In this document: piece after piece, positions 7,294 through 16,568 of the stretch
Numbering within the stretch: position 1 is the first letter of the stretch
Layout: every line of letters begins with the position of its first letter
Source of the DNA: Pseudomonas frederiksbergensis
Lineage (GTDB): Bacteria > Pseudomonadota > Gammaproteobacteria > Pseudomonadales > Pseudomonadaceae
Reading direction: 5' to 3'
Length of the DNA stretch: 64,000 nucleotides
Assembly: GCF_003732275.1 (NCBI RefSeq)
Contig: NZ_MOBM01000039.1
Location: 1 to 64,000, forward strand
Position numbers and translations under genes: made by a program
Notes under the pieces: generated by a model
Databases searched by the model: none
Told to the model about the DNA's origin: nothing
What the model saw: only the letters and a program-made list of their open reading frames with translations

Positions 7294-9879
7294 CTAAAGG
7301 TGCGTGCCCTGCGGCGGAAAATCATCCCTTGATGCCTTGAGCAACGGCAGCAGAGCATACTTGTCCACCGGCCGACTGAGGTAGAAACCCTGCACTTCAT
7401 GGCACTGGTCCGAGATCAGGAAGTCCAGTTGCTCCAGCGTCTCGACGCCCTCTGCGGTCACGGTCAGCCCCATGGCCTTGCCCAGATTGATAATCGCCTG
7501 CACCACGGCGCGGTCATTGCTGCCGCTGCTCATGGACGCAATGAAGCGCTTGTCGATCTTGATCCCGTCGAAGGGATACGTGCGCAGGTAACCCAGCGAA
7601 GAATAACCGGTGCCGAAGTCGTCCATGTTCAGTCGTACGCCCAACTCCTTGAGCGCGTTCATGGTCGCCAAGGCGCCATCGACGTCGATGAGCATCACGT
7701 TTTCAGTGATCTCCAGTTCCAGTCGACTGGCCGGCAATCGGCTCTGGATTAACGCCTCCCGGACATCCTCGATCACATCGCTACGGGCAAATTGCACCGG
7801 CGACAAGTTGACCGACACCATCATCGCACCGGGCCAGGTCAAGGCCGTCTCGCACGCCTCGCGCAACACCCAGCGCCCTAATGGCACGATCAGATCGGTC
7901 TGCTCGGCCAGTGGAATAAACGCGTCGGGGTTTAACAAGCCTTGCACCGGATGCTGCCAGCGCAGCAGTGCTTCGACCGAGACGATCTGCTTGCCATCGA
8001 CGTGATAACGCGGCTGGTAATGCATCACGAATTCGTTGTTCTTGATCGCCTGACGCAGGTCGCTTTCCAGTTGTCGGCGGTGCTGGATCTGATCGTTCAT
8101 GTGCGCCGCAAAGTAGCACCAGGTCTTCTTGCCATTGGACTTGGCCTGATACAACGCAATATCGGCACAGCGAATCAGCTCCTCCGGAAGATGCCCTTGG
8201 CGCCGACTCAGGGCGACGCCGATGCTCGCACCAATGTGCAGCGTGTGGTGATCGTAATGGATCGGTTGATGCAGGCTATCGAGCAAGCGTTCGCAAAACC
8301 GGTCGATTTCCGCATGGCTGTCCATACCGTGGAGCACCAGCACGAACTCGTCACCACCCAATCGGGCAACCAGATCAATATCCCGCGTGCATTCGCGCAA
8401 ACGGGTAGCAACCTCCAGCAGTACCGCATCACCGGCCGGATGGCCGAGGGAATCGTTGATCGGCTTGAAGTTATCCAGGTCGATCATCAACAACGTCAGC
8501 GCCGCCGATTGCTCTTTCAGTGCCAGCGCATCTTCGAGGTAGCGCGCCAGTTTGTTGCGGTTCGGCAAGCCAGTCAGTGCGTCGTGCATCGACAGATGCT
8601 GGATCTGCGCATGGGCGGCGACCTCATCGGTAATGTCGCTGGCCGTCCCGCGAAAACCGAGTACCGCGCCCTTGCGCTGGATCGGTCGCGCCGACACCCG
8701 GCACACCCGTTGTTGCCCCGACTGATCGCGGTAAGAGCAGCGCAAGTGGCTGACGGCTTGCTCCTCATCGAGTTTGTTCAGCCACAGCGACAAGGGCGTG
8801 GTATCGCAGTTGAGCAATTGGCCGATGTTCTGCCCCAGCCATTGCTGATCGGAGAATCCGGTGACGGTACTGAAGCGCCCCGACAGATAGGTGATGCAGT
8901 GCTGGTCGTCGATTTCCCAGATCCAGTCGGACGCGGCTTCGGCCACCGCACGAAAACGTTCTTCACTGGCCTCCAGTGCCTGATTCGACAAGTCGAGGCT
9001 GGTGTAACTGGCATCCACATGCCCGGACGTGCGCAGGACATATCGAAAGAAGTACGCCGTCAACAACGCCAGAATCAACAGCGCCCCGCCCAATGGCGGC
9101 AGCAGCGACCAGAGCAATTGGTGACCCGGTCGCTCAAGCCGGGAGACCAGGCTGTAACCGGTGCCGGTCAGGGCAACGGCTGGCTGACCGGGAACAATGG
9201 CGTCGTCGGCCGTCAGGCTCAAATCATTCAACCCGTAATCGGCCCCCAAGGTTTTGAGCTTTTCAGGGCTCAACTGGTCGACATATATCAACACCGAGGT
9301 GCTCTTGGGATCGACAGCCGGGCGTTCGTCATTGGGTACGATCGCGGCCGCCGTCAACAGCGCCGGTTTGCCTTCGAACAAGGTGTATCGGCTGACGGGC
9401 TCGATGAGGCTTTCCTGACTTTGAACCTCGTCTATAAGTGTCGCCATCGAGGTCGACAGATAGGTTGTCACCTGATCCTGAACCAGCAGCCCGCGCACCG
9501 TGGCGTATTTGGTTCGCTGACCATCGATCACGAAAACCCCGTCGTAGTGATCGATGGTAAACAGGGTTTTACCCACGTTCTGATCGACGTAGGCCCACTG
9601 CACATCAACCTTGTCGTTCAGGTGGTCGTAGGCGGTCGTCCAGTTGGCGTAGCTGGCGATGTAGTTTTTCGAGGCAGTGATGCGGTTCTCAAGTGCGCGC
9701 TGCGTGTAGAACGTGGTTTTACTCAGGTCTTCGGCATCGAGCCGTGCGGCAATGCTGAACAAAGCCATCAGCGCGATCAGCACCCCAACCATAAATAGCA
9801 GGCCGATGACGAACATCAGGTTGCGGGTAATCGGTGTATGACGCGCTGGTGCAGCGGTGGTAACGGCAGTCAAATCCAT
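7294..9879 (-). CDS. Membrane CHASE4-PAS-GGDEF-EAL c-di-GMP enzyme
   Basis: An 861-residue bifunctional diguanylate cyclase/phosphodiesterase in the inner membrane. Order: transmembrane helix (about 22-44), a periplasmic CHASE4-like sensor (about 60-235), second transmembrane helix (about 262-285), PAS domain (about 310-430), GGDEF (about 435-595) and EAL (about 610-855). The cyclase motif GGDEF and its product-inhibition I-site RDID are intact. The EAL half keeps EALLRW, ENVM, MDDFGTGYSS, KIDKRF and AEGVET, so both activities look possible. The signal sensed is unknown. A second GGDEF protein is encoded 0.9 kb upstream on the same strand, separated by a GNAT gene. Confidence 0.92.
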   Translation of the reverse strand: MDLTAVTTAAPARHTPITRNLMFVIGLLFMVGVLIALMALFSIAARLDAEDLSKTTFYTQRALENRITASKNYIASYANWTTAYDHLNDKVDVQWAYVDQNVGKTLFTIDHYDGVFVIDGQRTKYATVRGLLVQDQVTTYLSTSMATLIDEVQSQESLIEPVSRYTLFEGKPALLTAAAIVPNDERPAVDPKSTSVLIYVDQLSPEKLKTLGADYGLNDLSLTADDAIVPGQPAVALTGTGYSLVSRLERPGHQLLWSLLPPLGGALLILALLTAYFFRYVLRTSGHVDASYTSLDLSNQALEASEERFRAVAEAASDWIWEIDDQHCITYLSGRFSTVTGFSDQQWLGQNIGQLLNCDTTPLSLWLNKLDEEQAVSHLRCSYRDQSGQQRVCRVSARPIQRKGAVLGFRGTASDITDEVAAHAQIQHLSMHDALTGLPNRNKLARYLEDALALKEQSAALTLLMIDLDNFKPINDSLGHPAGDAVLLEVATRLRECTRDIDLVARLGGDEFVLVLHGMDSHAEIDRFCERLLDSLHQPIHYDHHTLHIGASIGVALSRRQGHLPEELIRCADIALYQAKSNGKKTWCYFAAHMNDQIQHRRQLESDLRQAIKNNEFVMHYQPRYHVDGKQIVSVEALLRWQHPVQGLLNPDAFIPLAEQTDLIVPLGRWVLREACETALTWPGAMMVSVNLSPVQFARSDVIEDVREALIQSRLPASRLELEITENVMLIDVDGALATMNALKELGVRLNMDDFGTGYSSLGYLRTYPFDGIKIDKRFIASMSSGSNDRAVVQAIINLGKAMGLTVTAEGVETLEQLDFLISDQCHEVQGFYLSRPVDKYALLPLLKASRDDFPPQGTHL

Positions 9880-10114
9880 GCACTTGATCCTGTCAATCGA
9901 TCGCCTTATCGGGTGAAACCGGCGGGGTCTAGTCTGTCGTCATGACAGCCAGACTCTCCACTGACCATAGCAGCCATGCTCGGTCACCGCCCTTGAATAA
10001 TGCAAGTCATTGTCGCACTTGAAGAACCGAACATATCGCTATTGCCAATCGATAGACGCTGGCCTGTAATAGCACGCCTCATCCGCGCCTCTTTTCATGC
10101 AGAGAATGCCTGTC

Positions 10115-10699
10115 ATGGACACACTGGAAGGTCAAAGAATCAGCCTGCGCCCCTTGCAATTCAGCGATGCCGCCACGCTGGTCAATGCCGCGCGGGATGG
10201 CGAGTTATGGAACCTGACGGTCACCGTAGTGCCCTCCTCGACCACCATCGACAGCTACCTAAAAAAAGCCCTCGACGGCCGCGATGCCGGTACCGTCCTG
10301 CCCTTTGTCATCGTGCTCAAGGACACCGGCGAAGTCATCGGCTCGACACGTTTCTGGAAAGTCGACCGACTCAACCGCAAGCTCGAAATCGGCAGCACCT
10401 GGATCTCGGCCAGTTGGCAGAAAACCTTCGTCAACACGGAAACCAAATACCTGATGCTGCGCTACGCCTTCGACGTGCTGGACTGCGTGCGAGTGCAATT
10501 CACCACCGACGAAAACAACCAGAAGTCGCGCAACGCGATTCTCAGGCTGGGTGCGCAACAGGAAGGCATCGTGCGCCACGAACGGATCATGCCAGACGGG
10601 CGCAAGCGCAACTCGGTACGGTTCAGCATTATTGATGAAGAATGGCCGAAGGTGCGGGAGAGTCTCGAACAGAAGCTGACGGGTTATGGTCTTCGATAA
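10115..10699 (+). CDS. GNAT-family N-acetyltransferase, RimJ/RimL type
   Basis: A 194-residue acetyltransferase of the Acetyltransf_3 group: it starts with the usual LEGQRISLRPLQFSDA strand-helix, has the EVIGSTRFW core strand, and ends with the NQKSRNAILRLGAQQEG acetyl-CoA-binding helix followed by HERIMPDGRKRNSVRFSI. These proteins acetylate ribosomal protein N-termini, amino acids or small amines. I use the ATG at 10115; ATGs at 10097 and 10106 are also in frame. The gene is transcribed against both flanking c-di-GMP genes. Confidence 0.85.
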   Translation: MDTLEGQRISLRPLQFSDAATLVNAARDGELWNLTVTVVPSSTTIDSYLKKALDGRDAGTVLPFVIVLKDTGEVIGSTRFWKVDRLNRKLEIGSTWISASWQKTFVNTETKYLMLRYAFDVLDCVRVQFTTDENNQKSRNAILRLGAQQEGIVRHERIMPDGRKRNSVRFSIIDEEWPKVRESLEQKLTGYGLR

Positions 10700-10738
10700 T
10701 CACTGACGTATCGCCTGATGTCGCCTGACACACCGTTT

Positions 10739-10763
10739 TCGCGAGCAAGCCCGCTCCCACAGG
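10739..10763. repeat. REP element, single copy
   Basis: TCGCGAGCAAGCCCGCTCCCACAG-type REP sequence with an imperfect internal palindrome (GAGCaagcccGCTC), between two convergent genes, where it could form a transcript-end hairpin. Confidence 0.75.
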
Positions 10764-10786
10764 TTTCGCACCTTAACTGACAGGCA

Positions 10787-12358
10787 TTAGCGGTCCGAGC
10801 GCATCAGCGCCTCGACGCCGCCTTCCATCGACAACACCGCCGAACGATTTCGCCCCGAATGCTTGGCCTGGTAAAGCGCCGCGTCTGCGCGCTTGATCAA
10901 CATTTCGGTGCTGTCATGCCCTGTCGGCACAAACGAGTAACAGCCAAGGCTGACCGTCACGTAGCCCGTGGGTGAACCGCTATGGATAATGTTCTTGTCC
11001 ATGACGCTGCGGCGGATCTGCTCGGCGATCGTCAGCGCACCATGGATGTCGGTGTCCGGCAGCAACACTGCAAACTCTTCGCCACCGTAGCGCACCGCCA
11101 GATCGGCATTGCGGTGACAGCAACTCTTCAGTGCCCGCGCCACTTCGGCCAGGCAATGGTCCCCCGCCACATGACCGTAGGCGTCGTTATAGCGCTTGAA
11201 ATAATCGATATCGAGCATGATCAGGCTCAGCGGACTCGAACGCCGGGCACCACGTCCGAACTCGATCTCCAGCGCCCGCTCGAACAATCGACGGTTGGCC
11301 AACCCGGTCAGGCTGTCGTGGGTGGCGATCAATTCCAGGGTTTTCTGCGCCTCGCGCAAATCCGCCTCGATGCGCTCACCCGCGCGCACCTGATGAATGA
11401 ACACCCAACCGAACAACCCCACGCCGAGGACGACCAGAGCGACGATCACACTAGATCGAATCGCCGTGTCGTACCAGTCCTTGAATATCGCGTCTTCGGA
11501 AGATGCCGCCGCGACCACCACTGGATAGGCATCGAGCTGACGATAGCCATACAACCGGACGATGCCATCCACCACCGAGCCGATCATGGCGTTGCCCGAT
11601 GTCGCGTTGGGCAAGAGCGTTTGAAAGATCTGCCCCTGAGCCAATGACGTACCGATCTGCGATTCCACAAACGGCCGTCGCGCCAGCAGTGTTCCATCGG
11701 TCAACGCCAAAAACATCGCGCCCTTGTTATCGAGGCTGAAGCTTTTGAAGAACTGATCGAAATACGACATCTTGATCCCGGCCAGCAATACGCCCTGGAA
11801 ATTGCCGTTCTGGTCGTTGACTCGCCTGGAAACCGGAATGATCCATTCGCCATTCTCCCGACTGCGAATCGCCGGGCTGATGTGCGCCAGGGACGACGCG
11901 TTTTGCTGGTGAAACCTGAAATATTCGCGGTCCGCCACACCTGGGCCACGGGGCAGATTTTCGAACGACGTCACGACCCATTGCCCCTGCTTGTCGAACA
12001 GAAATATCCCGTGCAATTGATGCAACGTCTGCACCCGCCGCGCGAAGGTTTTCTGAAGGCGTGGTGTCTGGACAGCGTCGAAACCCTCAGCCTGAATCCA
12101 GTCCACCAGACTGGTCAGCACCAGATCGGCCTTCATGAACGTATCTTCGGCCTGCTGCGCCATGGCCCGGGTCAGGTTTGACGAAGACACCTGCGCCAAC
12201 GCCAGATCGTGACGGCGCGACTGCTCCAGTTGCAGGTAAAGCAGCCCGCAGAGGCAGAGGCACACCGCCGCAATAAACAGCACCGCGGCTTTGAGCAGGG
12301 GCAGCCGCTTCAAGGCACCATCGGGCGCGTGGTGCGGATCGGGAATGGGGATAGGCAA
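10787..12358 (-). CDS. Membrane dCACHE-GGDEF diguanylate cyclase
   Basis: A 523-residue inner-membrane enzyme that makes c-di-GMP from GTP. A first transmembrane helix (about 22-44) is followed by a periplasmic double-CACHE sensor (about 55-290, with the characteristic DREYFRFH and SRR blocks), a second helix (about 300-322) and a GGDEF domain (about 345-510). The active-site motif is GGEEF and the I-site RNAD is intact, so it is probably active and feedback-inhibited. dCACHE domains often bind amino acids or other small ligands outside the cytoplasm. No phosphodiesterase domain is present. Confidence 0.92.
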   Translation of the reverse strand: MPIPIPDPHHAPDGALKRLPLLKAAVLFIAAVCLCLCGLLYLQLEQSRRHDLALAQVSSSNLTRAMAQQAEDTFMKADLVLTSLVDWIQAEGFDAVQTPRLQKTFARRVQTLHQLHGIFLFDKQGQWVVTSFENLPRGPGVADREYFRFHQQNASSLAHISPAIRSRENGEWIIPVSRRVNDQNGNFQGVLLAGIKMSYFDQFFKSFSLDNKGAMFLALTDGTLLARRPFVESQIGTSLAQGQIFQTLLPNATSGNAMIGSVVDGIVRLYGYRQLDAYPVVVAAASSEDAIFKDWYDTAIRSSVIVALVVLGVGLFGWVFIHQVRAGERIEADLREAQKTLELIATHDSLTGLANRRLFERALEIEFGRGARRSSPLSLIMLDIDYFKRYNDAYGHVAGDHCLAEVARALKSCCHRNADLAVRYGGEEFAVLLPDTDIHGALTIAEQIRRSVMDKNIIHSGSPTGYVTVSLGCYSFVPTGHDSTEMLIKRADAALYQAKHSGRNRSAVLSMEGGVEALMRSDR

Positions 12359-12591
12359 AAGCGAGTCCTGAAAGGGTAAGTCATGGGCAGAGGCCCAAAA
12401 CCCTTATTCTTTGTGAGCTTACTCTACAGGGTTGTGCGGGGCAATTGCGCCAGTTTTACAGAGGCCGATTTGCCCGCGCGAGCGAAATACGAAAACCCTC
12501 TCTGCTAGGATGAAAAACCTCAGGAGCCTATCGAACGCTTCGATATCGGCTGCCGCGCCTGCCCCGAACCGTTTACCCAAGGAGGAAAAAC

Positions 12592-13242
12592 ATGAGCGTT
12601 GCGCACCACCCTGCCCCCATTGACACCGTTGTCTTCGATCTCGGCAATGTCCTTATCCGCTGGAACCCCAGAAACCTTTACCGAAAGTTGTTCGGTGAAG
12701 ATTTGGAGGCCATGGAAACATTCCTGTCAGAGGTCTGCCATACCGCCTGGAACGAACAACAGGACCAAGGCAGAACCTGGCAGGAGGCGATTGAGGAAGC
12801 CATCGCCCGACATCCGTCCCAGGAGGCGTTGATTCGCGCCTACCGCGAGCGCTGGGAAGAAATGCTCGATGGCGCCATAGAAGAGACGGTGAATATCCTC
12901 GATGAACTGCACGCCAAAGGCATGCGACTGTTGGCTCTGACCAACTGGTCCGCCGAAACCTTTCCGATTGCCCTTGAGCGCTTTGAGTTCTTGCAGCGAT
13001 TCGAAGGCATTCTGGTGTCGGGTGCAGAGGGGATAATCAAGCCTTCGCCGGAGATTTTTCAGTTGCTGCTATCGCGGTTTGACGTTGATAGCCGCCGCGC
13101 GGTGTTCATCGATGATCATGCGCCGAATATTGCAGGAGCACGCCGGGAGGGATTTCATGCGGTTCAGTTCTTCAGCCCGGAACAATTGCGCGAGGAACTG
13201 GTGGCGCTTGGGTTGCCCGTACAAGGCCAATCAGCGAGGTAA
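12592..13242 (+). CDS. HAD-superfamily phosphatase, YihX-like
   Basis: A 216-residue haloacid-dehalogenase hydrolase, subfamily IA. Motif I is FDLGNVLIRW: the nucleophilic Asp is present but the usual second Asp two residues on is Gly, as in the YihX glucose-1-phosphatase branch. Motif II is LTNWS, motif III the Lys in GIIKPSPEIF, and motif IV FIDDHAPN. The helical cap lies between motifs I and II. AAGGAGG eight bases before the ATG is an excellent ribosome-binding site. The substrate is probably a sugar phosphate, by analogy only. Confidence 0.85.
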   Translation: MSVAHHPAPIDTVVFDLGNVLIRWNPRNLYRKLFGEDLEAMETFLSEVCHTAWNEQQDQGRTWQEAIEEAIARHPSQEALIRAYRERWEEMLDGAIEETVNILDELHAKGMRLLALTNWSAETFPIALERFEFLQRFEGILVSGAEGIIKPSPEIFQLLLSRFDVDSRRAVFIDDHAPNIAGARREGFHAVQFFSPEQLREELVALGLPVQGQSAR

Positions 13243-13253
13243 ACCGCTTTTCG

Positions 13254-13286
13254 CAGGAGCCAGCGGTGCGGCAAGCCTGGCTCCTG
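13254..13286. repeat. Inverted repeat downstream of the HAD gene
   Basis: CAGGAGCCAG at 13254-13263 and its exact complement at 13277-13286 form a 10-bp stem with a 13-base loop. There is no T run, so it resembles a second REP-type palindrome more than an intrinsic terminator. Confidence 0.6.
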
Positions 13287-13397
13287 CTGGCCCGCCCATT
13301 TCTTCAAGACCGCGGGTGTTTCAATCACATGACGCAAGGCAAAACCGCATGACCTTGAAGGAGCTACGATTAACTGACATCACGACAGGAAATCGAA

Positions 13398-13880
13398 ATG
13401 AATAAAGCAGACGAGCTCGCCGAGAAGCTGAAACAAATCCGGCAAACCAGTGCCGACGCGACCATCGCCGATCAGGCCATCGACAGCTGGCCCGCCCAGG
13501 TCTATGAGCTCTACCACCAGATCGAAGCCTGGCTGCAGCCACTGATCGAAGTGGGCCTGAAGCTGCGACGCAATTCCACTCACGTGTTCGAGAGGGCTCC
13601 GGACGGGGCGAGTTACGATTACGCCATCGGCCAACTGCTGATCGAAGGCAACCACCACAGCATCACCTTCGACCCTGTCGCTCGCTTCACCGCCGACGGT
13701 GCCGGGCGGATCGAGATCCACTCGACAGGCAAGGAACTCGCCCTGTTGCGAACCGTGAATGAACACGGCGAGACGCAGTGGTGGCTTCAGGCGATCGAGC
13801 AAGCCGGACAACAACCGGATGCGATCGCGCTGACGGAGCACAATCTGCTGCTGGCGGTGCAAGAGGGGCTGGAGCTTTAA
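13398..13880 (+). CDS. Conserved protein of unknown function
   Basis: A 160-residue cytoplasmic protein that I do not recognise. Residues 1-60 are helical (MNKADELAEKLKQIRQ..., WPAQVYELYHQIEAWLQPL), and residues 60-130 look like an antiparallel sheet ending in a WWLQAIEQ strand, followed by a C-terminal helix. There is no signal peptide, cysteine cluster or nucleotide-binding motif. It is well codon-biased like its neighbours, has an AGGAAATCGAA stretch before the ATG, and ends 3 bp from the convergent L,D-transpeptidase stop, so it is a real gene. Confidence 0.7.
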   Translation: MNKADELAEKLKQIRQTSADATIADQAIDSWPAQVYELYHQIEAWLQPLIEVGLKLRRNSTHVFERAPDGASYDYAIGQLLIEGNHHSITFDPVARFTADGAGRIEIHSTGKELALLRTVNEHGETQWWLQAIEQAGQQPDAIALTEHNLLLAVQEGLEL

Positions 13881-13883
13881 GAC

Positions 13884-15635
13884 CTAAAGCTTGCTCTGCC
13901 CCACCGCCATCGAGGGAGGCGTCGCTCGCCTCCCGTCCAGGGTTGGCCACTCCGAAGGCAGATTCAGCGCCCGCAACACCGGGTTATCGTACCCATACAC
14001 ATCAGGCTTGAACGTCACCCGCCCATCAAGGCTCAGGTCCACCGTCCAATAGGCCAACAGCACCGGCACTTTCACGGGGAGCCTGATGTTCTCTGTCTTG
14101 CCATTGGCTAGCTGTTTTTGAATCCCTTCGCTGCCCCAGCGAACCGGGTCGTTGAACAACAGCTCCACCAGTTGCAGCGGGTTTTCTACCCGAATACAAC
14201 CGGAGCTGGTCGCGCGATTGGATTGCGCGAACAACTCGCGATGGGGGGTGTCGTGCAGATAAATCGAATAGTCATTGGGAAAGCGAATGACCACCTGTCC
14301 CAACGAGTTATCCGCCCCTGCATCTTGACGTAGCGTAAGACCGCGCGGGTTGTCCCAATCGACGGTCAACGGGTCGAGCACGTTGCCTTCTCGATCGATC
14401 ACGCGAATCCGGCTTGCATCAAGGTAACCGGGATTGTTGCGAATTTTCGGCAGCATGTCCTTGACCAGAATGGTCGGCGGTACGGTCCAGGTCGGGTTGA
14501 ACGTGACGTAGGTGATCTCCGATTGAAAAATCGGCGTGCTGCGATACGGTTTACCCACCTGCACCCGGGAGCGCCATATCAGCTTGCCATCGCGATAGAA
14601 CGAAACCTTGTACCCCGCGATGTCAACGATGACAAAGGTGCCCTGAAGTTTGTACAGCAGCCACCGCGCCCGCTCCATGTTCACGCGGACCTGGTCGATT
14701 CGCGCCTCGACCGGCACGTTCAACGCCGCGAGCGTCGCCGGCCCCGCCACACCATCCGCCCCGAGGTATTGCTCGGCCTGATACTTCTTCACCGCCGCCA
14801 TGACAGTGTCGTCGTAGTCGGAGCGTGCGTTCATTTTCGCGGTCAGATAACCACCCGCCACCAAACGGGCTCGCAATTGCGCAACCGAGGCGTCGTCCAT
14901 ACCCGGCCTGAGGGTCTGCCCTGCTGGAATCTTTGGCCAGCCGCCACTGTCGCGAACCCTGCGCAGTTGCGCCAAACCCTGTCGCAACGTGCCATAAATC
15001 GCTTCTTGTGGCGGCGCCTGGGCGAAGGCGCGCGCGACGTCATGGCTGTCGAGGGCGGCGAAGAAAAGGTCGACATCCTCCCGAGGATCGATGCCCACCG
15101 GGTCGAAATTCCAATGGATGTCCAGTCGTGAAGGGTCGACCTTGCCGCGCCGCAACTGCAGCAGCGCCGTGATAAACGTCTGGGTCGCCGAGATATCAAA
15201 AGCTGCCCGTTGCCCGGGGGTTGGCTCAGTTGTCTGCATCGAGTTTCTGGCCGTGACCAGTTCGGCAATTCGAAAGTCCTCGGGGTCCAGGCCATCAGCC
15301 CCAGTGTCGCTCAGGCTTTTCAATAACTGGACGACATCGCCATCGTCCGTCCAGGCGGCGCGATAGCCACGATGGCTATAAAAATCCAGCACCGCTCGGT
15401 TAACGTCGACCCGTTGATGACGTGGCGAGGTGAGCAATGGGGGAAATGCCGAACTCAATGGCGCCAGCGCCGCCTGAATCGCCTGACCAACGTAATCGCC
15501 AGGCGCTGCCTCCGCGACCACGCTAACGGGAGATGGCGGCTCAATCGGCGAAGTTTCCGCAATTGCCATGCCGCTTATCAGAAAGCCCATAAAAAATATG
15601 CGGCTTATGACGAATAACCTTGTTAACTGCCCCAT
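13884..15635 (-). CDS. L,D-transpeptidase with scaffold domain, YcbB/LdtD type
   Basis: A 583-residue periplasmic enzyme that makes 3-3 cross-links in peptidoglycan. A signal peptide (about 1-26) precedes an N-terminal scaffold region, a peptidoglycan-binding domain (about 240-310) and the YkuD catalytic domain (about 330-500). The active site is complete: His in YLHDTPH and Cys480 in SSGCIRVENP. The length and domain order match E. coli YcbB/LdtD. It starts 81 bp from a divergent second YkuD-fold gene, so the two may share a promoter region and a cell-wall role. Confidence 0.9.
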   Translation of the reverse strand: MGQLTRLFVISRIFFMGFLISGMAIAETSPIEPPSPVSVVAEAAPGDYVGQAIQAALAPLSSAFPPLLTSPRHQRVDVNRAVLDFYSHRGYRAAWTDDGDVVQLLKSLSDTGADGLDPEDFRIAELVTARNSMQTTEPTPGQRAAFDISATQTFITALLQLRRGKVDPSRLDIHWNFDPVGIDPREDVDLFFAALDSHDVARAFAQAPPQEAIYGTLRQGLAQLRRVRDSGGWPKIPAGQTLRPGMDDASVAQLRARLVAGGYLTAKMNARSDYDDTVMAAVKKYQAEQYLGADGVAGPATLAALNVPVEARIDQVRVNMERARWLLYKLQGTFVIVDIAGYKVSFYRDGKLIWRSRVQVGKPYRSTPIFQSEITYVTFNPTWTVPPTILVKDMLPKIRNNPGYLDASRIRVIDREGNVLDPLTVDWDNPRGLTLRQDAGADNSLGQVVIRFPNDYSIYLHDTPHRELFAQSNRATSSGCIRVENPLQLVELLFNDPVRWGSEGIQKQLANGKTENIRLPVKVPVLLAYWTVDLSLDGRVTFKPDVYGYDNPVLRALNLPSEWPTLDGRRATPPSMAVGQSKL

Positions 15636-15716
15636 GGATAATCCTTAATCTCCCGTTTTCAACCGGCTAGCGTCGTGCGCGCTGCTAGACTCGAAACAAT
15701 CAGATGAGACTTGCAT

Positions 15717-16421
15717 ATGGCCCTAGACCGCTTCGGCTTTTTAATGACGGCCCTGTTGCTGACCGCGTGTACATTACCGGCAGCCTACGCCGATTCGCTT
15801 GAAGCCGCGCTGATCAAAGCGGCCCCCAATGCCAACGCCAAGGTGATTGCCTTGGCCGTACGCGCTTCCCAATGCAGTCGGGTTCAAAGCGCAGCCCCGG
15901 TTCAAAGACTAGCAGTCATCGATTATTCCCTGCCCTCGACTGCGCAGCGTCTTTGGGTGTTCGACCTTAAACAACGCAAATTGTTGTTCCATGAACTGGT
16001 CGCCCACGGTCGCAACAGCGGCGAAAACATGGCCCGCCAATTCTCCAATCAGAATGCCAGCTACGCCACCAGCCTCGGCTTGTATCGCACCCAATCCAGC
16101 TATGTCGGGCACAACGGTTATTCGTTGCGCATGGAAGGTCTGGAGCCGGGTTTCAACGACAACGCTCTCGATCGGGCGATCGTCATTCATGGCGCACCGT
16201 ATGTCAGTCCTGATCTGGCGCGAGCGAATGGCCGGATCGGCAGAAGTCTCGGCTGCCCTGCTGTAAGGCCTGCGATTGCGCATCAGCTGATCGACTCGAT
16301 GAAGGATGGGCAGTTGTTGTTTTCTTACTATCCGGATCAGCGCTGGTTGAAGTCTTCTTCGTATATCAATTGCGGTAATGCCACCGTGGCGGACTCGTCC
16401 AGGCCGACCGGAAGTCATTGA
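15717..16421 (+). CDS. Murein L,D-transpeptidase catalytic domain protein (YkuD_2)
   Basis: A 234-residue exported protein: hydrophobic signal (about 6-24, LTACTLPAAYA, where the Cys in LTAC could alternatively make a lipoprotein) followed by a YkuD_2 domain. The catalytic signature is IVIHGAPYV followed by GRIGRSLGCPAV, with His and Cys in place. These proteins act on peptidoglycan, but the YkuD_2 branch is less characterised than classical Ldts. It lies head-to-head with the LdtD-like gene. I use ATG 15717; an in-frame TTG at 15711 is less likely. Confidence 0.82.
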   Translation: MALDRFGFLMTALLLTACTLPAAYADSLEAALIKAAPNANAKVIALAVRASQCSRVQSAAPVQRLAVIDYSLPSTAQRLWVFDLKQRKLLFHELVAHGRNSGENMARQFSNQNASYATSLGLYRTQSSYVGHNGYSLRMEGLEPGFNDNALDRAIVIHGAPYVSPDLARANGRIGRSLGCPAVRPAIAHQLIDSMKDGQLLFSYYPDQRWLKSSSYINCGNATVADSSRPTGSH

Positions 16422-16434
16422 ACACAGAGTGAAA

Positions 16435-16450
16435 CTGTCAGAACTGTAAT
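16435..16450 (-). promoter_or_regulatory. Candidate CopR box upstream of copA
   Basis: Read on the minus strand, the 16 bases ATTACAGTTCTGACAG match the copI/copR intergenic site at 36477-36492 (ATTACAACTTTGTCAG) at 12 of 16 positions. The site is 119 bp before copA. The shared pattern ATTACA-N2-T-N-TG-N-CAG is similar to cop boxes reported for Pseudomonas CopR. Confidence 0.55.
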
Positions 16451-16568
16451 CTTCGCCTCAGCCTGCTGAAAGGCGCCGCCCGTTAGCCTCCACCTCATTA
16501 AGTTCTCTTCCCTCCGCTCAGGATGGACTTGAGGGCTTCATCAGGCTGACGGACGGGAACCAAACGGC

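Noticed and set aside
7942..9798. 618-codon plus-strand reading frame opposite the GGDEF-EAL gene
   Set aside because: It mirrors the third-codon-position bias of a high-GC gene, has no recognisable domain, and the opposite strand encodes complete known domains.
10000..10635. 211-codon plus-strand frame overlapping the GNAT gene
   Set aside because: It is an alternate frame of the GNAT gene without a domain or ribosome-binding site.
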